Part shown: positions 11,783-25,240 of the stretch, piece after piece
How the letters are laid out: each line of letters opens with the position of its first letter
How positions within the stretch are numbered: position 1 is the first letter of the stretch
Source of the DNA: Chamaea fasciata
Taxonomy: Eukaryota; Chordata; Aves; Passeriformes; Sylviidae
Reading direction: 5' to 3'
Assembly (NCBI GenBank): GCA_029207755.1
Contig: JARCOQ010000009.1
Coordinates: forward strand, 31,766,914-31,830,913
DNA: 64,000 nucleotides
The notes under the pieces: generated by a model
What the model was told of the DNA's origin: nothing
Database searches by the model: none
The model's input: the letters and a program-made list of their open reading frames with translations, nothing else
Position numbers and translations under genes: made by a program

Positions 11783-12597
11783 CATACAGAAAAGCTGGAA
11801 TCTCACAAAATAGCATTTCCAACCTAAATGAACAAAAGTGAAGCTCTTTCTTCCTTTGAAGACCTCCATCAAGACCTCCCATGGAAACCCCAGTAAGAGA
11901 AACTTCTATAAAAATACTAGGGTTTTCTTTTTCTTTACTTCTACTGTAAATTTTACTTAAAACAATCAAAAAAATCCCAGCACCAAAGGGAAGGGTGGGA
12001 AGAATGCTCATTCAGCAGGTTGGAGAGGGTAAGACATGGATAGGTCTCCATGACCTACTCCAGGTACCCTACAGGAAAACTACCAATCTCAGGATCAAGT
12101 CAGATTATGCCCGAAAAAAGGCAACTATCCCGTTTTATGAAATCCCTCATTCTGTGCAGAATGTCAGTGAGTGGACGTGGACATTTCTTTGAGTGGAGAA
12201 ATACCCAATGCAAGTTCTCTTCAGGAGTGGCTGGATTTTTATGAGACCAACTTATATTGAAAACAGATAAAATTAGGAAGAGTTTAGCACCAAATTTTCT
12301 TGATAAACTCATTTTTTGAGTCCCAGCGCTCCCCAGGATGAAAATCTCCCAAAATACAGGACCCAAAGCAAGGTACAAAGCGTATTTCAGTGACCACCCC
12401 GATCCATCCATCTCAGAACAGTTCAATGTGTGAATAATTTCTTTGTCCTCAACATACCAGGGCACATCTCACCCACCACACAAAAAACCATCGCCTTTGC
12501 AATTTCAGACCTTCACATCTGGCTGAGGACTTTGGTCCATTAAGCTTGGTTGATCAGTCACAAACTTCAACTGGAGCTTCTGCTCCCAAATACCCCC

Positions 12598-13476
12598 AAA
12601 ATGAGATGTTTGAGAGCTCGACAAGACCTCATGAAGAAACCTTGGCCAGGCCTTGTGAAGAAACTTCAATTAGGCCTCTTGGAGAGATCGTGACTAAAAC
12701 TGAGATCTCTGAGAGTTCAATCAGGCCCTCTGGAGAGCCTCAAAAAAACCTAAGATGTTTTGAGAGCCTGCCCAGGCCTCATGGGGAAACCTCGACTAAA
12801 AATGAGATGTTTGAGAGCTGGACCAGGCCTTGTGGAGAAACCTTGACTGAAAAGGAGATGTTGGAGACCTGACCAGGTCATGTGGAGGAATCTTGACCAG
12901 GTCTCAAGGAGAAACCTTGACTGAAGTTGAGATGTTTGAGATCCCACCCAGACCTCATGGAGAAACCTCAACCAGGCTTTGTGGAAAAACCTCAACTAAA
13001 AATGAGATGCTTGAGAGCTGGACCAGGCCTTGTGGAAGAAACCTTGACTGAAAAGGAGATGTTGGAGACCTGACCAGGTCGTGTGGAGGAATCTTGACCA
13101 GGCCTCATGGAAAAACCTCAATTAGGCCTCATGGAGAAACCTTGACTGAAATTGAGATGTTTGAGATCCCACCCAGGCCTCATGAAGAAACCTCAACTGA
13201 AAACAAGATGTTTGAGAGCTGAGCAGGTCGTGTGGAGAAACCTTGACCAGGCCTCATGGAAAAACCTTGACTAAAATTGAGATGTCTGAGAGCCTGCCCA
13301 GGTCTCATGGAGAAACTTCAATCAGGTCTCAAAAAGAAACTCCGATTAGGCCTTGTGGAGAAACCTTGACTAAAAATGAAATGCTTGAGACCTGACCAGG
13401 CCTTGTGGGGAAACCTTGACTAAAAATGAGATGCCTGAGCTGGACCAGGCCTCACGGAGAAACCTCCACTCTGGAG
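12598..13476. repeat. Minisatellite, ~51-bp unit with 200-bp higher-order period
   Basis: About 880 bp of diverged tandem units of about 50-51 bp. A typical unit reads AGGCCTCATGGAGAAACC, then TTGACTAAAAATGAGATG, then TTTGAGAGCTGGACC. Some units are cut to about 24 bp (AGGTCATGTGGAGGAATC plus TTGACC). A run of full and half units is itself repeated: the block starting GAGAGCTGGACCAGG at 12813 recurs at 13013, a 200-bp period. One plus-strand frame is open for 108 codons, but there is no start context, splice pattern or known domain, so I treat it as repeat. Confidence 0.92.
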
Positions 13477-14371
13477 ACAAACCCAACAGTTAAACTTGAG
13501 AAAACCTCATTTTTCCTCCACCTGGATGCCTCTGACTGCCATGTTTATGCCGAGAATGTTTGGGAAAAGGTAGGAAACGGGGTGTTTGGAATGCTCTGTG
13601 ACCCATGGCGCCAAAGGTCTTCTCAGGGGAGCAGAGGCACAAAGGTGGCTTTGAAAGGAGAACTTCAAAGCCGGAGCTGGGTTTGTACCACAAAAACCAG
13701 TGACGGCAACATGGGGTTGATGACAGTTCTCCATGTCCCACCCATTGCATTCAGAGTGTTTTAAAATAAAATGAAAATAACCTAAATATGTTATTTTGCT
13801 GGTGCTTTAAAAAATATTCACAGACCTGTCAGCAAAACTCCAAACAGAAGCAGCTTTTAGAAGATTTATTTTTCCTGTTCGGGATTTGCTGCCCTGAACA
13901 TCCTAAAATGACAACAGACATGCAAACAAAATGAAATGGAAAAATATATTTACTTGCTGAAAATGCTGCAAACCCAAGCTATTCTGTACTGAACCCCTAA
14001 AGAATCACACAAATTTGTTTCCCTGTTTACAGTGTGTCCTACTCCCAGGGATTATCTAAAAATGTTGTTGCTTGAAATACCCAGAGGGGAGGATTATGCT
14101 GTTGTGGTCCTCTCCTCATTTATCCCTAATTTTTGACACTTAAGACATCTCCACACCCAAGCAGCAGCTCAACAAGTGGGAAATTAAAACATGAGGAAGA
14201 CGCAGTGATGAGAGGAAGAGAGGGTTAACGCATGCCCTTAATTCCACCATAACCATGGAGCACAGAACCAAGAAAGAAAATGAGGAAGGGAACCTAATTT
14301 TGGCCTTCTAGGACCTGAAGGGTCCTTACAAGAAAGATGGAAAGAGACTATTTCCAAGGGTCTGGAATTTC

Positions 14372-14643
14372 AGGACAAGGGGGAATGGCTTCACACTATC
14401 AGAGGGCAGGGATGGATGGGAGATTGGGAAGGAATTGTTCCCTGGGAGGGTGGACAGGCCCTGGCACAGGGTGCCCAGAGCAGCTGTGGCTGCCCCTGGA
14501 TCCCTGCAAGTGTCCAAGGCAAAGTTGGACACTGGGGCTTGGAGCAGCCTGGGATGGTGGAAGGTGTCCCTGCCCATGGCAGGGGCTAGAACAGGATAAG
14601 CTTTAAGGTCCCTTCCTACCCAAACCATTCTGGGATACTGTGA
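14372..14643 (+). mobile_element. CR1 LINE 3' fragment, sense
   Basis: It runs from GACAAGGGGGAATGGCTTC through the GGTGCCCAGAGCAGCTGTGG block to CCAAACCATTCTGGGATACT and GTGAT, so the 3' end is nearly intact. Confidence 0.93.
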
Positions 14644-16400
14644 TTTGCACTCAGCTGGCTCTGAGCTGCAATGTCCTGCAGCAATGTTTTTGGTTTTCAT
14701 ACTGTTGGGTTACAAACTTATTCTTCCTCCTTAAAGATACAGCTCTCTGATCTCTCACCAGCACTCTGAGTATGTATTTTAGAGCAAAAGCTGTGCTGTG
14801 ACAATGACAGGAGCCTGTCTCCCCGTCCAATCCTTTTGGGAAACATTTCCTCTGCACTGATTCACTGTGGCTCCTTAATGGGCTGTGACAGCGCTGAGGA
14901 AGACACTCCTGGGAATGAGCTGGACACTCTGGCTGTCTCCTCTAATTGTGGGGGCTTCTGCACTTCATGGGTTGCTTCCAACTCCTGCAAAACCATCCCT
15001 GAGCAAGGCTCTTAATACACCTCCTAAACGGGCTGTTTGTGCATGGACGCAGCACAGCTCCTGGAATAACACAAATCCTGGAATTCTAGGGTTGGATATA
15101 GTTGGGACACATGAGGATTATTGATCCAACTCCCTGGTCCAAGGGTAACTGCTTAAAACTAAACTATGATTTAAGAGATGACTCCCCACAATGAGTTCAT
15201 CTGTCCTCGACAGAGGTCGTATGAAGATAAAATCTGTATTTTATCAAGATATAATCTGTGCTTCTGAGGACTCAGGAACAGGGACTGCTCCAGGGAAGAG
15301 GAATCTAAAAGGATGTATGGGGACAGTAAAAAAAGGGTATTCAACCATTCTTTCATTGAAGTAAAAGCAAGTACAGCCTCCACCTAATCCATGGGATATA
15401 CACTGAAATGGATAAACCAAAGCGGATAAACAACAGGGCCCTGCTGTTCCTGAAATGCAAAGATATGAGAAATGTTCCTAATTTGAAGTTCTTTGGTTAA
15501 ATGATTGCTTTAATTTCTGGTTGTTTCTTTTGGTGCTTGGTACTGCTGTTCCCTGTGGTGTGCTGAGAGTGAGCAGGAGGGAAGGAGATAGGGCTGGCAC
15601 CCTCCTGCTCTTCCTTTTTCTCAAAACCTCCTCCCATTTCAGTGTCCTGAAGGCAAAAAAAACCTCCACAAACTGAGCTGGACCCAGCCCTCTCCCAGAT
15701 GAGCCACTGGGACAAGCCAGGAGATGGGAATAAAGTTATACAAATGGAAACTGGAAGAGAGAAAGTCAACACATTCCAATTTAGAGCAAAAGGCCATCTC
15801 CAAGCTGTAATTTTTCCAACTCTGACCAAAGCCCTGACAACTCCTCAGGAGAAACTGCTGGTCATGAAACCCAGGCTGAATTTCCACCAGGGATTCAAGT
15901 ATTTTGCATTGAGCTGTAAACAAGACACTACTGTTGTGATAATCCAGAAGCTGCCTGAAGGTTGACTTCTTTCATGGAAAGAAGCAACAGTTCCACACCT
16001 CTGGAATTTCCATGACCTAGAGCACACAGCTGAGCAGTTTGGTTTCCTTTTACACCATCAAAGTCAAGGTCTTTACACCAGAACACAACCTTCACAAAAC
16101 TCTCCTCATGCCGATTAACAGTGGATAAACAGGAGCATTTGTGAGCTATTGAACAGGATTTATTAGGTTTGCCAGAGAACAAACACTGCTCATCTCAGAA
16201 GCCCCCTAAACCAAGCAGTACTAAGGAGAAGGACATGAACTAGGGATAAACTTCAATGGTTTCATCTCCTAGTAATGAAAAACATGACGTTGTCCTTCTG
16301 GCTGTGATTTTATCCCCTTTTTTCTACATTCTACTGGACTTCAACCCAATGCTTGCTGGGTCCAATTTTCAGGGATAATTAAAAGGCAACAAGGTGGATA

Positions 16401-16985
16401 ATCACAGAATCAGTGGGTTGGAAAAGACCTCCAAGATCATCGAGTCCAACCCAGCCCTAACACCACAACTAAACCATGGCACTGAGTGTCACATCCAGTC
16501 TTTTTTTTAACGCATCCAGGGATGGTGACTCCACCACCTCCTCGGGCAGACAGTTCCAGTATTTTATCACCCCTTCTGTAAAAAACTTTTTCCTAATATC
16601 CAACTTATATTACTCTTGGTGCAGCTTAAGACTGTGTCCTCTCGTTCTGTCAGCTGCTGCTGGGAGAAAGAGACCAACCCCCACCTGAGCGCAACCACCT
16701 CTCAGTGGGTTGTAGAGTGTGATAAGGTCACCTCTGAGTCTCCTTTTCTCCAGGCTAAACAACCCCAGCTCCCTCAGTCATTCCTCACAGGGTTTGTGTT
16801 CCCAGCCCCTCACCAGCCTCGTGGCCTCCTCTGGACGCGCTCAAGCATCTCAATGTCCTTCCTGAACTGAGGGGCCAGAGCTGGACACAGCACTCCATGT
16901 CCTTCCTAAACTGAGACACCCAGAGCTGGACACAGCACTCCATGTCCTTCCTAAACTGAGGGGCCAGAGCTGGACATAAGGGACC
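16401..16985 (-). mobile_element. CR1 LINE fragment, older subfamily, with internal triplication
   Basis: It begins with the antisense tail ATCACAGAATCAGTGGGTTG and GAAAAGACCTCCAAGATCAT. It continues through CATCCAGGGATGGTGACTCC, CTTTTCTCCAGGCTAAACAA, CCCCAGCTCCCTCAG and CCTCCTCTGGACGCGCTC. The last part (16853-16980) consists of three copies of a 44-45 bp unit. This subfamily differs clearly from the other CR1 copies here. Confidence 0.88.
16853..16980. repeat. Three tandem 44-45 bp units inside a CR1 copy
   Basis: The units start with ATGTCCTTCCT at 16853 (shifted by one), 16897 and 16942, and each runs through CAGAGCTGGACACAGCACTC. The second unit has ACACC in place of GGGGC. This is a local duplication after insertion or in the source element. 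Confidence 0.9.
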
Positions 16986-19900
16986 AGGTTTGGAAATGCT
17001 GGCCCAAATTTCTGCTCTCCAGAGGGAAGGTGCACAAGATGGGAGGAGCTCCTGGCCCTTTCCTTCTGCCATTCCTGGAACGCCCTTGGCACTGGCTGGA
17101 GAGCAGGAGCTGGCCTGTGTGGGTGGGGATTTGTGCTTCAAACCTTTCTCTTTTTTAAGGACTGTCTGCTGAGAAGAAACAGGAATTTGGGGAGGATGAT
17201 AAACGGGCAAAGGAGAGGATGCTGAGATAGCTGGGAAGTTCAGAGATACAGAGGGAGGTGAAGAAGGCAAAAGGTCAAGACCAACCTCAAAGATCAAGAG
17301 GGAGAACTTAAAGAGTTCAAGGATTAAGAGAGCAGAAAGATGACAGAGGGTGAGAGCAGCACGGGGTCAGGAGAAATGGGAGAGGAGCTTTAGCAAAAAG
17401 ATTTTCTAGGAAAACAACACGAACTGATACGAAAAAAATAGGATTTATTCCCATGGGAGATAACAGATAACAAACTACTTGGGTAAAAGACAGTGGTGGT
17501 ATTAGGCCACAGATCAAGCCACAAATTGGGGTCAAAATCCCAAAAGGTTTTGCTTGGGAATTTAAATAATACCAGATTCACAGATAATGACTGTGAAATG
17601 TGGAGAATTAGCTGAGAATCAGTAATTAGAAAAAGGATCCCCAGGCAACAGAGTGGAACCAATTCATCAGTCACCCTGAGTAAAAATTAGCAAACAGTAA
17701 AATTCAGCAAAAATAAAAATACAATCAAAAAACAAATTTAAGATGTTTGTGTGCCCTGGGTCAGTCACACACATGTAATTTTAGGCTTTTGTAGGATTGA
17801 AGTCTCTATAATTCCATGACATTCCCAACCTCCTTTGGACATTACCACACGGGGACTTTGAGGAAATCCAACCAGAAACAGAACCCCACGATGGCACTGC
17901 ACCACAAAACCTCTCTCCGAACACCAGCAGCTCAAGTCTGTGGGGGTTTAATTAAATTTCATTGAAATGCAAGAAAAGAGCTGCTCTTCAATCCTTTCCC
18001 AAATACGTCTGATTTAGCTTCCCTCCTCATAATGGAGGAATGTGTGTGGAAATCCCATCGCCCTCCCTAAATCCACATGTCTATTCTACAGTTATTAGAA
18101 TGGGAATCAACTCCTTGCCAAAATGAAACTGGAAGTAAACAACTTAAATCAACACATTTGTTTCACTTCTTTTCCTTCATTTCCTCCAAATTTTGCATGC
18201 TTATTCACGCCAGGTATTTGCATTGCCACCAGGATCCAAACTCATTTCAGAATCGATCACAAGGAATAAAAAAAAATGCACATTAATTCAATACGTTCAG
18301 CCACTTTTCCAGTCACCTGCTATGAAATGTATTTTCTTTTTTGTGGTCTAGACCGAAGAGGAGACTCTCCATCTCCATCTCCATATGCAAATGCACTTCA
18401 AATTACCCCTGGAAACCAACTTCACTGGAAGGGAAATCATGGAAAGCCCTGGATTTATCCATCCTCTACAGACTTTTACTGGAACAGATCATTTTCCCAG
18501 TTTAAACCCTTGAATTCATCAGCTGCTTCCACTTTGAGGGTTCTGTGCAGGTGACAACCAGCCCTGAGTTTGGCAGAGGAATTAAACACTCTCTCAGTTC
18601 ACATTCCCTGTTAAATCCCCATGGGTTTTGGCTGTTGCTGGAAAACATCCTCCTCTCCCCTTGATTTCTTCGATCAACTCTCCAAAAGGTACAAAAAAAG
18701 GCAGAGTTTTATCAACCCACATGACACAAACTCAGCCTCTATTCCCAGTCTGCACAACAAGGAATTCTGGAATTCACACTTCCATAAAATCAAATGTTTG
18801 CCACAAATATATTTATGAAAGCAGCAAGTGAACTTTCACTCTGTGCATAAACTGGGAAAAGCTGAAATCTCAATTTTTGAAACATCAATAACTCTTCCCG
18901 ATTGAGAAAGAAGCTACCTTGAGCCCCTCACCTGGGTTGCTACTGTCTCCTTGACAACAGAACTTGGAAAATGGGGATAAAACCTGTATTTTACAATAGA
19001 AATGCAAAATATCTCCTCCCTAAGCGCGGAAATTAGTATTTTCTACTGTTTAACAGACTCTCTGTTGCTAAAATTAACTTGGCTGGAACAGCATGAGCCT
19101 ATTTCAGCTTTGCTTGGAGGAAAACTTTACAGGACCCTTCCAGTGCCTCCAACTTATTCCAGGATTTTGGACAACTGGAAACTAAAGAGGAAGATGTGAA
19201 GAAAAAAAGAAATCACATCCTGAATTCAGAGGATGGTGAAAGTTGAGATTTCTGAATGATGAAGCACATCATCCTTGGAGGATGAAGAACCTCCAGCAAT
19301 CTCTCATGCAACGATTCCCCCCAGAAATATTGGACTTTTCCCAGCTATTTTGTGCCTTAGAGCAGATTTTTTGGGAGCATCTCTTATATCAGTCCTGAAA
19401 AGAAAACCAGGGCAAGGCTGGGAAATGTAATCTAGGTCAGATTTTTAGCATGAGGCACAGCTGACTCCTTCCTTACCAGGCAAGGGCACAAAGACCCCAA
19501 AATTCCTTCACCAGGGCTTTTTCAAACTCTGAATTCTGCTTTGCATGCCTTTCTCTGCAGGAATTTGGGAAACGGCCATTTGGATTTAGAAGCAGAGGAG
19601 TCTGACCCCAATGGAGATGGGATCCCATCCCACTGGCAACAGCCACATTATTCCCATTTCCCACCTCTCCCAGCAGACAGAAATCATGGGATGGAAGGGG
19701 CAGAGCTCATCTCTTCCCCTGACTGAGGAACCTCCTTTCCCATTCTAGCAGCAGCCTCAGTTTTCCCAGCAAGGAGCTGTCTCCCCCCTCACTTGTCTCC
19801 AAATTACCACCAGGGTCACTTATGTCCATTTTCCTGTTCATTTTGTGTTACTAAAGCCTTTTCTTCAGCACAAGATTCCCACTGAACATAGGAAGAGCGC

Positions 19901-21388
19901 CTGAAGCACAAAGATCCCTGTTTTCCACGACTTTCAGGTGAAGAACCACAGGCTTGGATCATCCCAACAGAAGTTGAGTTTCAGCCCTCCCAAAATGAAA
20001 GAGGTTTGGCGGGGAAGAGGGGGAATTTCTCCTTTTCTGGGAGGAAAATTGAGCTGTGCTGAGTGTGGGTGAGCTCCCAAGAGCCAGCTGGGCACTGGGA
20101 GAACTGGGCGATGAAGATGGGAGCCCCTGTGTGCCATGGCAGGGTGACAGCAGCTCGGATTTCTTCCGAGACAGGGGACATCTGGCACTGCTGGGAAACC
20201 AAAGGACTCGGAAAGAGGATCTCCCCATCTTCATGTTTGACCTTTGCTTTAAAGCTGGGTTTTAACGACTGATCCCATTGATGGAAGAGTCTCCAGCTGA
20301 TATTCCCAGCATCCCAAGCCTGGTGGCCATTCCTTGGGCGGCCACAGGTGTCTCCATGACCGCGTGAACTGCTCCCTTCTTTTTTTTCCTCATTAATCCC
20401 TAGCAGGACCTGCAAGCCAACCCTGTCTCAGATTCCAGCAGGTGTCACTGTGGGCAACGCTATGGGAAAATCAGGCAAGGAAAACGTTGGAATCAAAGGG
20501 ATAACACTCATCAGGGTAATTAATATTTGGGGTTTCCTTAATTTAATTGCTGATTGTAGTTTTTCCCTGTTTTTACTGACAAAAAGGCATTGCCTGTGTT
20601 GACTCCTTCAAGGCTGAAGAACGGAAATCATGGAATATTTTCGAGTAAGCACCAGGCTGGATTTTCATTCTGGGGTTCATTCCCACCAAAATCAGCCCAC
20701 ACATGTCAGTAAGTAGGGACATGTGGGTGAGAATTAGGGAATTTTGAAAACTGCTGAACGAACTCCCAGCAGGAGATGCCCAAAAGACCAGCCAGCCACA
20801 TGCTCTCCTTCCAAGCTTCTCACAAAGAATCCAGCACTGTAAGCAAAGCCCTCAGCACAAAACAGGAACCTCATCCATGGGGAGATCCATCCCAAAAATC
20901 ACTCGGCTTGGGCTGTCAGGACTGCTTGGGAAGAGCCACCTCTACCACAGTAAACCTCCCCCCAGCACCCAAATTTTAATTAAATTTCAGTCAGAATTAA
21001 TTGGTTGGATTTTCTCCACCCAGGAATTGAAGGACAACCACCAACCCATCAGTCCCAACCTCTCTGCAAAAAGAAAATGCCTGGAAAAGCAGATTCCATG
21101 GGTTCCTTGCCCCAGTGTTGCTGTAGAGGCTCTGGAAACTGGGAACAGTAAACAAACAGATGTTGGGAAATTAGGAACAAGGCTGGATCAGGGAAGAGAC
21201 AACTCGGAGCTCCTAAGTTGTCCCCCTGTGACATCTCTGTTGATCCAGGTGTCAGGAAAAAATCCACATCCATCCTGTGTGTCTCTCATGGAGCCTACAA
21301 ATCCACCAGGGCAAATAATAAATTATGGATTTGCTTAAATCCTTTCTTTTCATATCTGTGAAACCATGGAAAATATCTAAGATTACAG

Positions 21389-21406
21389 CAAAAAAAAAAA
21401 AAAAAG
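21389..21406. repeat. Poly-A run
   Basis: Uninterrupted A run. It is not preceded by a retrogene that I can recognise. Confidence 0.85.
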
Positions 21407-21867
21407 TTTTGTTTTCCTTTTCTCCTTTCTTTCATAACTGTGACAGATCAGCTGGAGAATCTGGTTAGAGAACATAAAAATATCTCACAGATAGGTTTAA
21501 TCCAACTGGAAACAGGGAATATTTAAATCCCAACACCTGCATAGCCTGAGCGGGGCAGCTTTAGAAATTAACATTTTAGCAGTCACCTCCTGAATACCTG
21601 ATCATCCACACAATGAACCACTGCCAAAAATAATAACAACAAATTAAAGAAAGGAAATCCTGGGACGAAGCAAATTCGGAGAAGTTTTTTTCTGTTTGAC
21701 GCTTCCTTTGTCACGTGTCCTGCCCGTGACCATGGGACTGCTGGAGTGGCTTTTCCCACCACTGGGAGGTTGATTGAGGAGAAGGAGGCAGCCAAAGAAC
21801 AGGGAAAAGCTGGAGAAGTGCTGGAAAGGCAGCTGGAAAACAGGGAACTACAGAACCCTCTTGGAGG

Positions 21868-22080
21868 AAGAATGGTTTGAGTTGGGAGAGACATTAAGGA
21901 CTATCTCATTCCATCCCCTGCCATGGGCAGGGACATCTTCCTAGTACTATCCCAGGCTGCTCCAAGCCCCAGTGTCCAACTTGGCCTTGGACACTTCCAG
22001 GGATCCAGGGGCAGCCACAGCTGCTCTGGGCACCCTGTGCCAGTGCCTGCCCACCCTCGCAGCCAAGAATTTCTTCTGTG
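21868..22080 (-). mobile_element. CR1 LINE 3' fragment
   Basis: Antisense copy from AAGAATGGTTTGAGTTGGG through CCCAGGCTGCTCCAAGCCCC and GATCCAGGGGCAGCCACAG to CAGCCAAGAATTTCTTC. Confidence 0.92.
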
Positions 22081-22718
22081 ACAGCTGAGAAGATCTTACA
22101 ACTCCCAACTCTCATCCTTCTGAGTGTCCTTGGGATTCTCGTGGAGGTTTCCATGAATCCATGTGCTTTGGATGAAATGTAATTCCCTAGCTGGAGTGCT
22201 CTGGCCTAACTCCAGTGGATTTTATAACAGGCACTTGAAAGAAAACCAACAAGCCATCTCCTCTGCTTGGGGTTTAGCAAAGGAGCCCAGAGACAAGGGC
22301 AGGGGGACTTCTGACACTAAGTGAGATGTTAATAAAGTTCCCCGTCTCCAGAGGAATCCAGCTTTGCATGGAAAGCCTCTGGAAAAAGATCCCTCTGATA
22401 CCACTGGGATTTTCAGCCTGAACAAAAGCTGCTTCTTGAGAGGTTTCTAAATTCATCTCAAAAATCTCAGTTAAAAAGAGAACACTGTTCCCTGCCTGAA
22501 AAGTGCATTTGGCAGAGGCCAGAAGCTGCTCCTTGCACCTGACACAAACACCCACCAGGACCCACCAGGAGAACACTTGAAGTTCCCAGATGTGCTAATA
22601 GCATGGAACTCTAGGAAATGCCTTCCCGTGTGTTCAGCACAAGGATTTTATCGAGAAAAAAAAAAAGGCGGGATTTGATGTTAAATCAAATGGGAAGAAA
22701 TGGTAACAGATTTTCCAC

Positions 22719-23005
22719 TGCTCTGGTGAGACCCCACCTGCCGTGGGGTATCTGATCTGGGATGTGGAGCTGCTGGAGTGAATCCAGAGGAAGCCCTGGA
22801 GCTGCTCCCAGGGCTGGAGCCAGGCTGGGAGAGCTGGGCGGCTTCACCTGCACAAGAGAAGGCTCCAGGGAGAGCTCAGAGCCCCTGCCAGAGCCTAAAC
22901 GGGCTCCGGGAGAGCTGGAGAGGGACTGGGGACAAGGGGTGGAGGGACAGGACACAGGGAATGGCTTCCCACTGCCAGAGGGCAGGGATGGATGGGAGAT
23001 TGGGA
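22719..23005 (+). mobile_element. CR1 LINE fragment, upstream part only
   Basis: Sense copy that starts furthest 5' of this subfamily (CTCTGGTGAGACCCCACCTG, then GAGCTGCTGGAGTGAATCC). It stops abruptly at GGATGGGAGATTGGGA. The usual 3' half, including the tail, is missing, so it was truncated at the 3' side by deletion. Confidence 0.9.
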
Positions 23006-24721
23006 TGTTAGGAAGGAATCAGAGCCCCAAAGGTTTTCTCCACTGGCCTCACATCTTCTAACAATAAGTTTTGCAGAACTGTAGGTGAAAAATCCCAAAT
23101 CCTGCCCCGTTTCTACCACCGCAGGAGAAGAGAGGATAGGCACACAGGCCTGACCACATTCCTGACAAGAATCCACAGAAACCAGGGAATACTGGACTCT
23201 TTTCCTGTGCTAACACAAGCAGGAGATTCTTTTTAATTCCCTTCACATGGTCCATGCCCACATCAAAGAAAATCGAAAGGAAAACTTAACTCCATACATT
23301 ACATTTTATCAACCCAAAGCTAGAGAAGCTCCTGCCACTGACTCCATTGTATTCCTGCACTCCAGTTTTTCCAGCTGCATTTTATTTTCTAATGCTTTTT
23401 TTTTCCCCAAAAAAAAAGCTTTTATTTCCTGGTGCACCTGCAAACCCAAAGCTCTGTTCTCATGGGCACCATTTGAAAAATTAATGGAAGTGGAACTCGA
23501 GTCAAAATTTTGTCCATTTGGGATGGAGTCAGTCGTGACTGAAGCTGATTTGATGTCTCCGCAGGCAGCATTACCCTATCCCACAGCTCCTCCAGGGAAC
23601 ACACCCCAGAGTGCTTCCTTTGATTAAAAAACCCACAAATAATAACACTGACATATATTTTTCTTAACCAAAACCTTTTACTCTTCCCTGTGTCCTTTGA
23701 ATTCTCCCTCAGATCTGATTTCTGGCTCTGTATCACATCAATACCTGCCTTGGTGCTGGCAGAGCCTGCAGGATGTACCAGGGACCTGGTTCCCTTTATC
23801 CAAGAGCCATCCTCACTCCTAAATAAGCCTAAAAAAACCCCACTGATTCTATGAAAAGCTAATTAATTTTGCACATTTTCCCCTCTTCTATTCACTGTTG
23901 CCACACAATCCCACAAAGGCAGGACTGTGTTCAGCCTCTGTTAATTAACCAGAGGCATCCTAAGGCCTTCTGATCCATACTAATTGGAGCAGGAAGGATG
24001 CTTGGCATCTCTGCAGGAAGGCTCAGGACAGCTCTTAAAGCTGAACTATGCCATGAAATCTCCTCCAGGATCCCACTCTGCACCAGAAACCACAACTGTC
24101 GAGCTCCATGCACAACAGGGAAGAATTATGCATTGTGGTTTACTTTTTTTTTAACGTTTGTGTCTTTCAAAGTTCAGTCTTTCATTGGAATTAATATAAA
24201 AGTAAGAAAAAAGACAAGGGCTCAGCACACAAACTGGGCTGCTGAAGTGGCTGCAGATGGGACCTGGGATCCCAGACTTCAGCACCCAGAGCAGCAGGAA
24301 GAATTCCCATCCCTGGCAGCCTCTGCTGTGGGGCTCAGCACATTTCTCTGCCTCTCCCCTCAGTTTGGCTCTGCTGTTTGTCCAGGGATTGACCAGGAGC
24401 CCAGGCCAGGCTGCCTGGGGCTGGAGGAAACACATCACTGGCACTTGGATCTTAGTAGTGCATTCAAATAAATTAAAGTTCTAAATATTAATGCTTTCAG
24501 TGAAAGAATTCCCAAAATGTACACTGGGAGATGTGGGAATGGCATTCCCAGCACTTCCAAGCTGTAGCTGCTCTGCTGTTAACTCAGGATGAGTTAATGA
24601 AGTGCTCTACAGCTGGATTTAGGGCAGTTAGCCATATTTATATTTAAATATCTATTTACACTGCAACTATGATAGATAAATATGATATATTTCAATGTGC
24701 TAAAGTATAAAGTATTGTCAG

Positions 24722-24842
24722 AGAATCATGGAATGGCTTGGCTTGGAAGGGACTTCAAAGTCCATCCCTGTGCCATGGGCAGGGACAAATTCCACTATCC
24801 CAGGCTGCTCCAAGCCCTGTCCAGCCTGGGCTGGAACACTTT
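24722..24842 (-). mobile_element. CR1 LINE 3' fragment
   Basis: Antisense 3' end (AGAATCATGGAATGGCTTGG, GTGCCATGGGCAGGGACA, CCCAGGCTGCTCCAAGCCCT). It is followed by AT-rich sequence and a short CA run. Confidence 0.88.
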
Positions 24843-24872
24843 AAATTTCTATACACCCAGCAATAATCTATA

Positions 24873-24889
24873 AACACACACACACACAT
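24873..24889. repeat. Short CA microsatellite
   Basis: About seven CA dinucleotides. Confidence 0.8.
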
Positions 24890-25240
24890 AAATATCAAAG
24901 CTGTCTCGAGTTCTGCACACAGAGCAAATGAGGCAAATCCACAAGCTGTAGTTTAGACCTGACGTTATCTGCACAAAAAGCTGATCTGCAGGGTTCTGTA
25001 AGCAAACCAAAGCTCCTTTGTCACCGTCTCTCACTGCAGCTGCTCAGATTCCCACACACAGCATCTCCCATGGATTACCAGGCTAAATCCCAAACAGCGA
25101 AGGGACAGCGAGGGCACAGGATTGGGAAATGCAGATGAAAAGGCTTGGGTCAAAAATGCCAATGAGACTTTAATTCAATCTCCTCCTGTGCATCTGCAAC
25201 CACAGAACTTTAAATCTCAGATGATTCTGTCTGGGGCACC

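Noticed and set aside
12546..12872. 108-codon frame with repeated Arg-Pro/Gly-Glu motifs
   Set aside because: By-product of the minisatellite; the frame is lost in later units and no splice signals bracket it.
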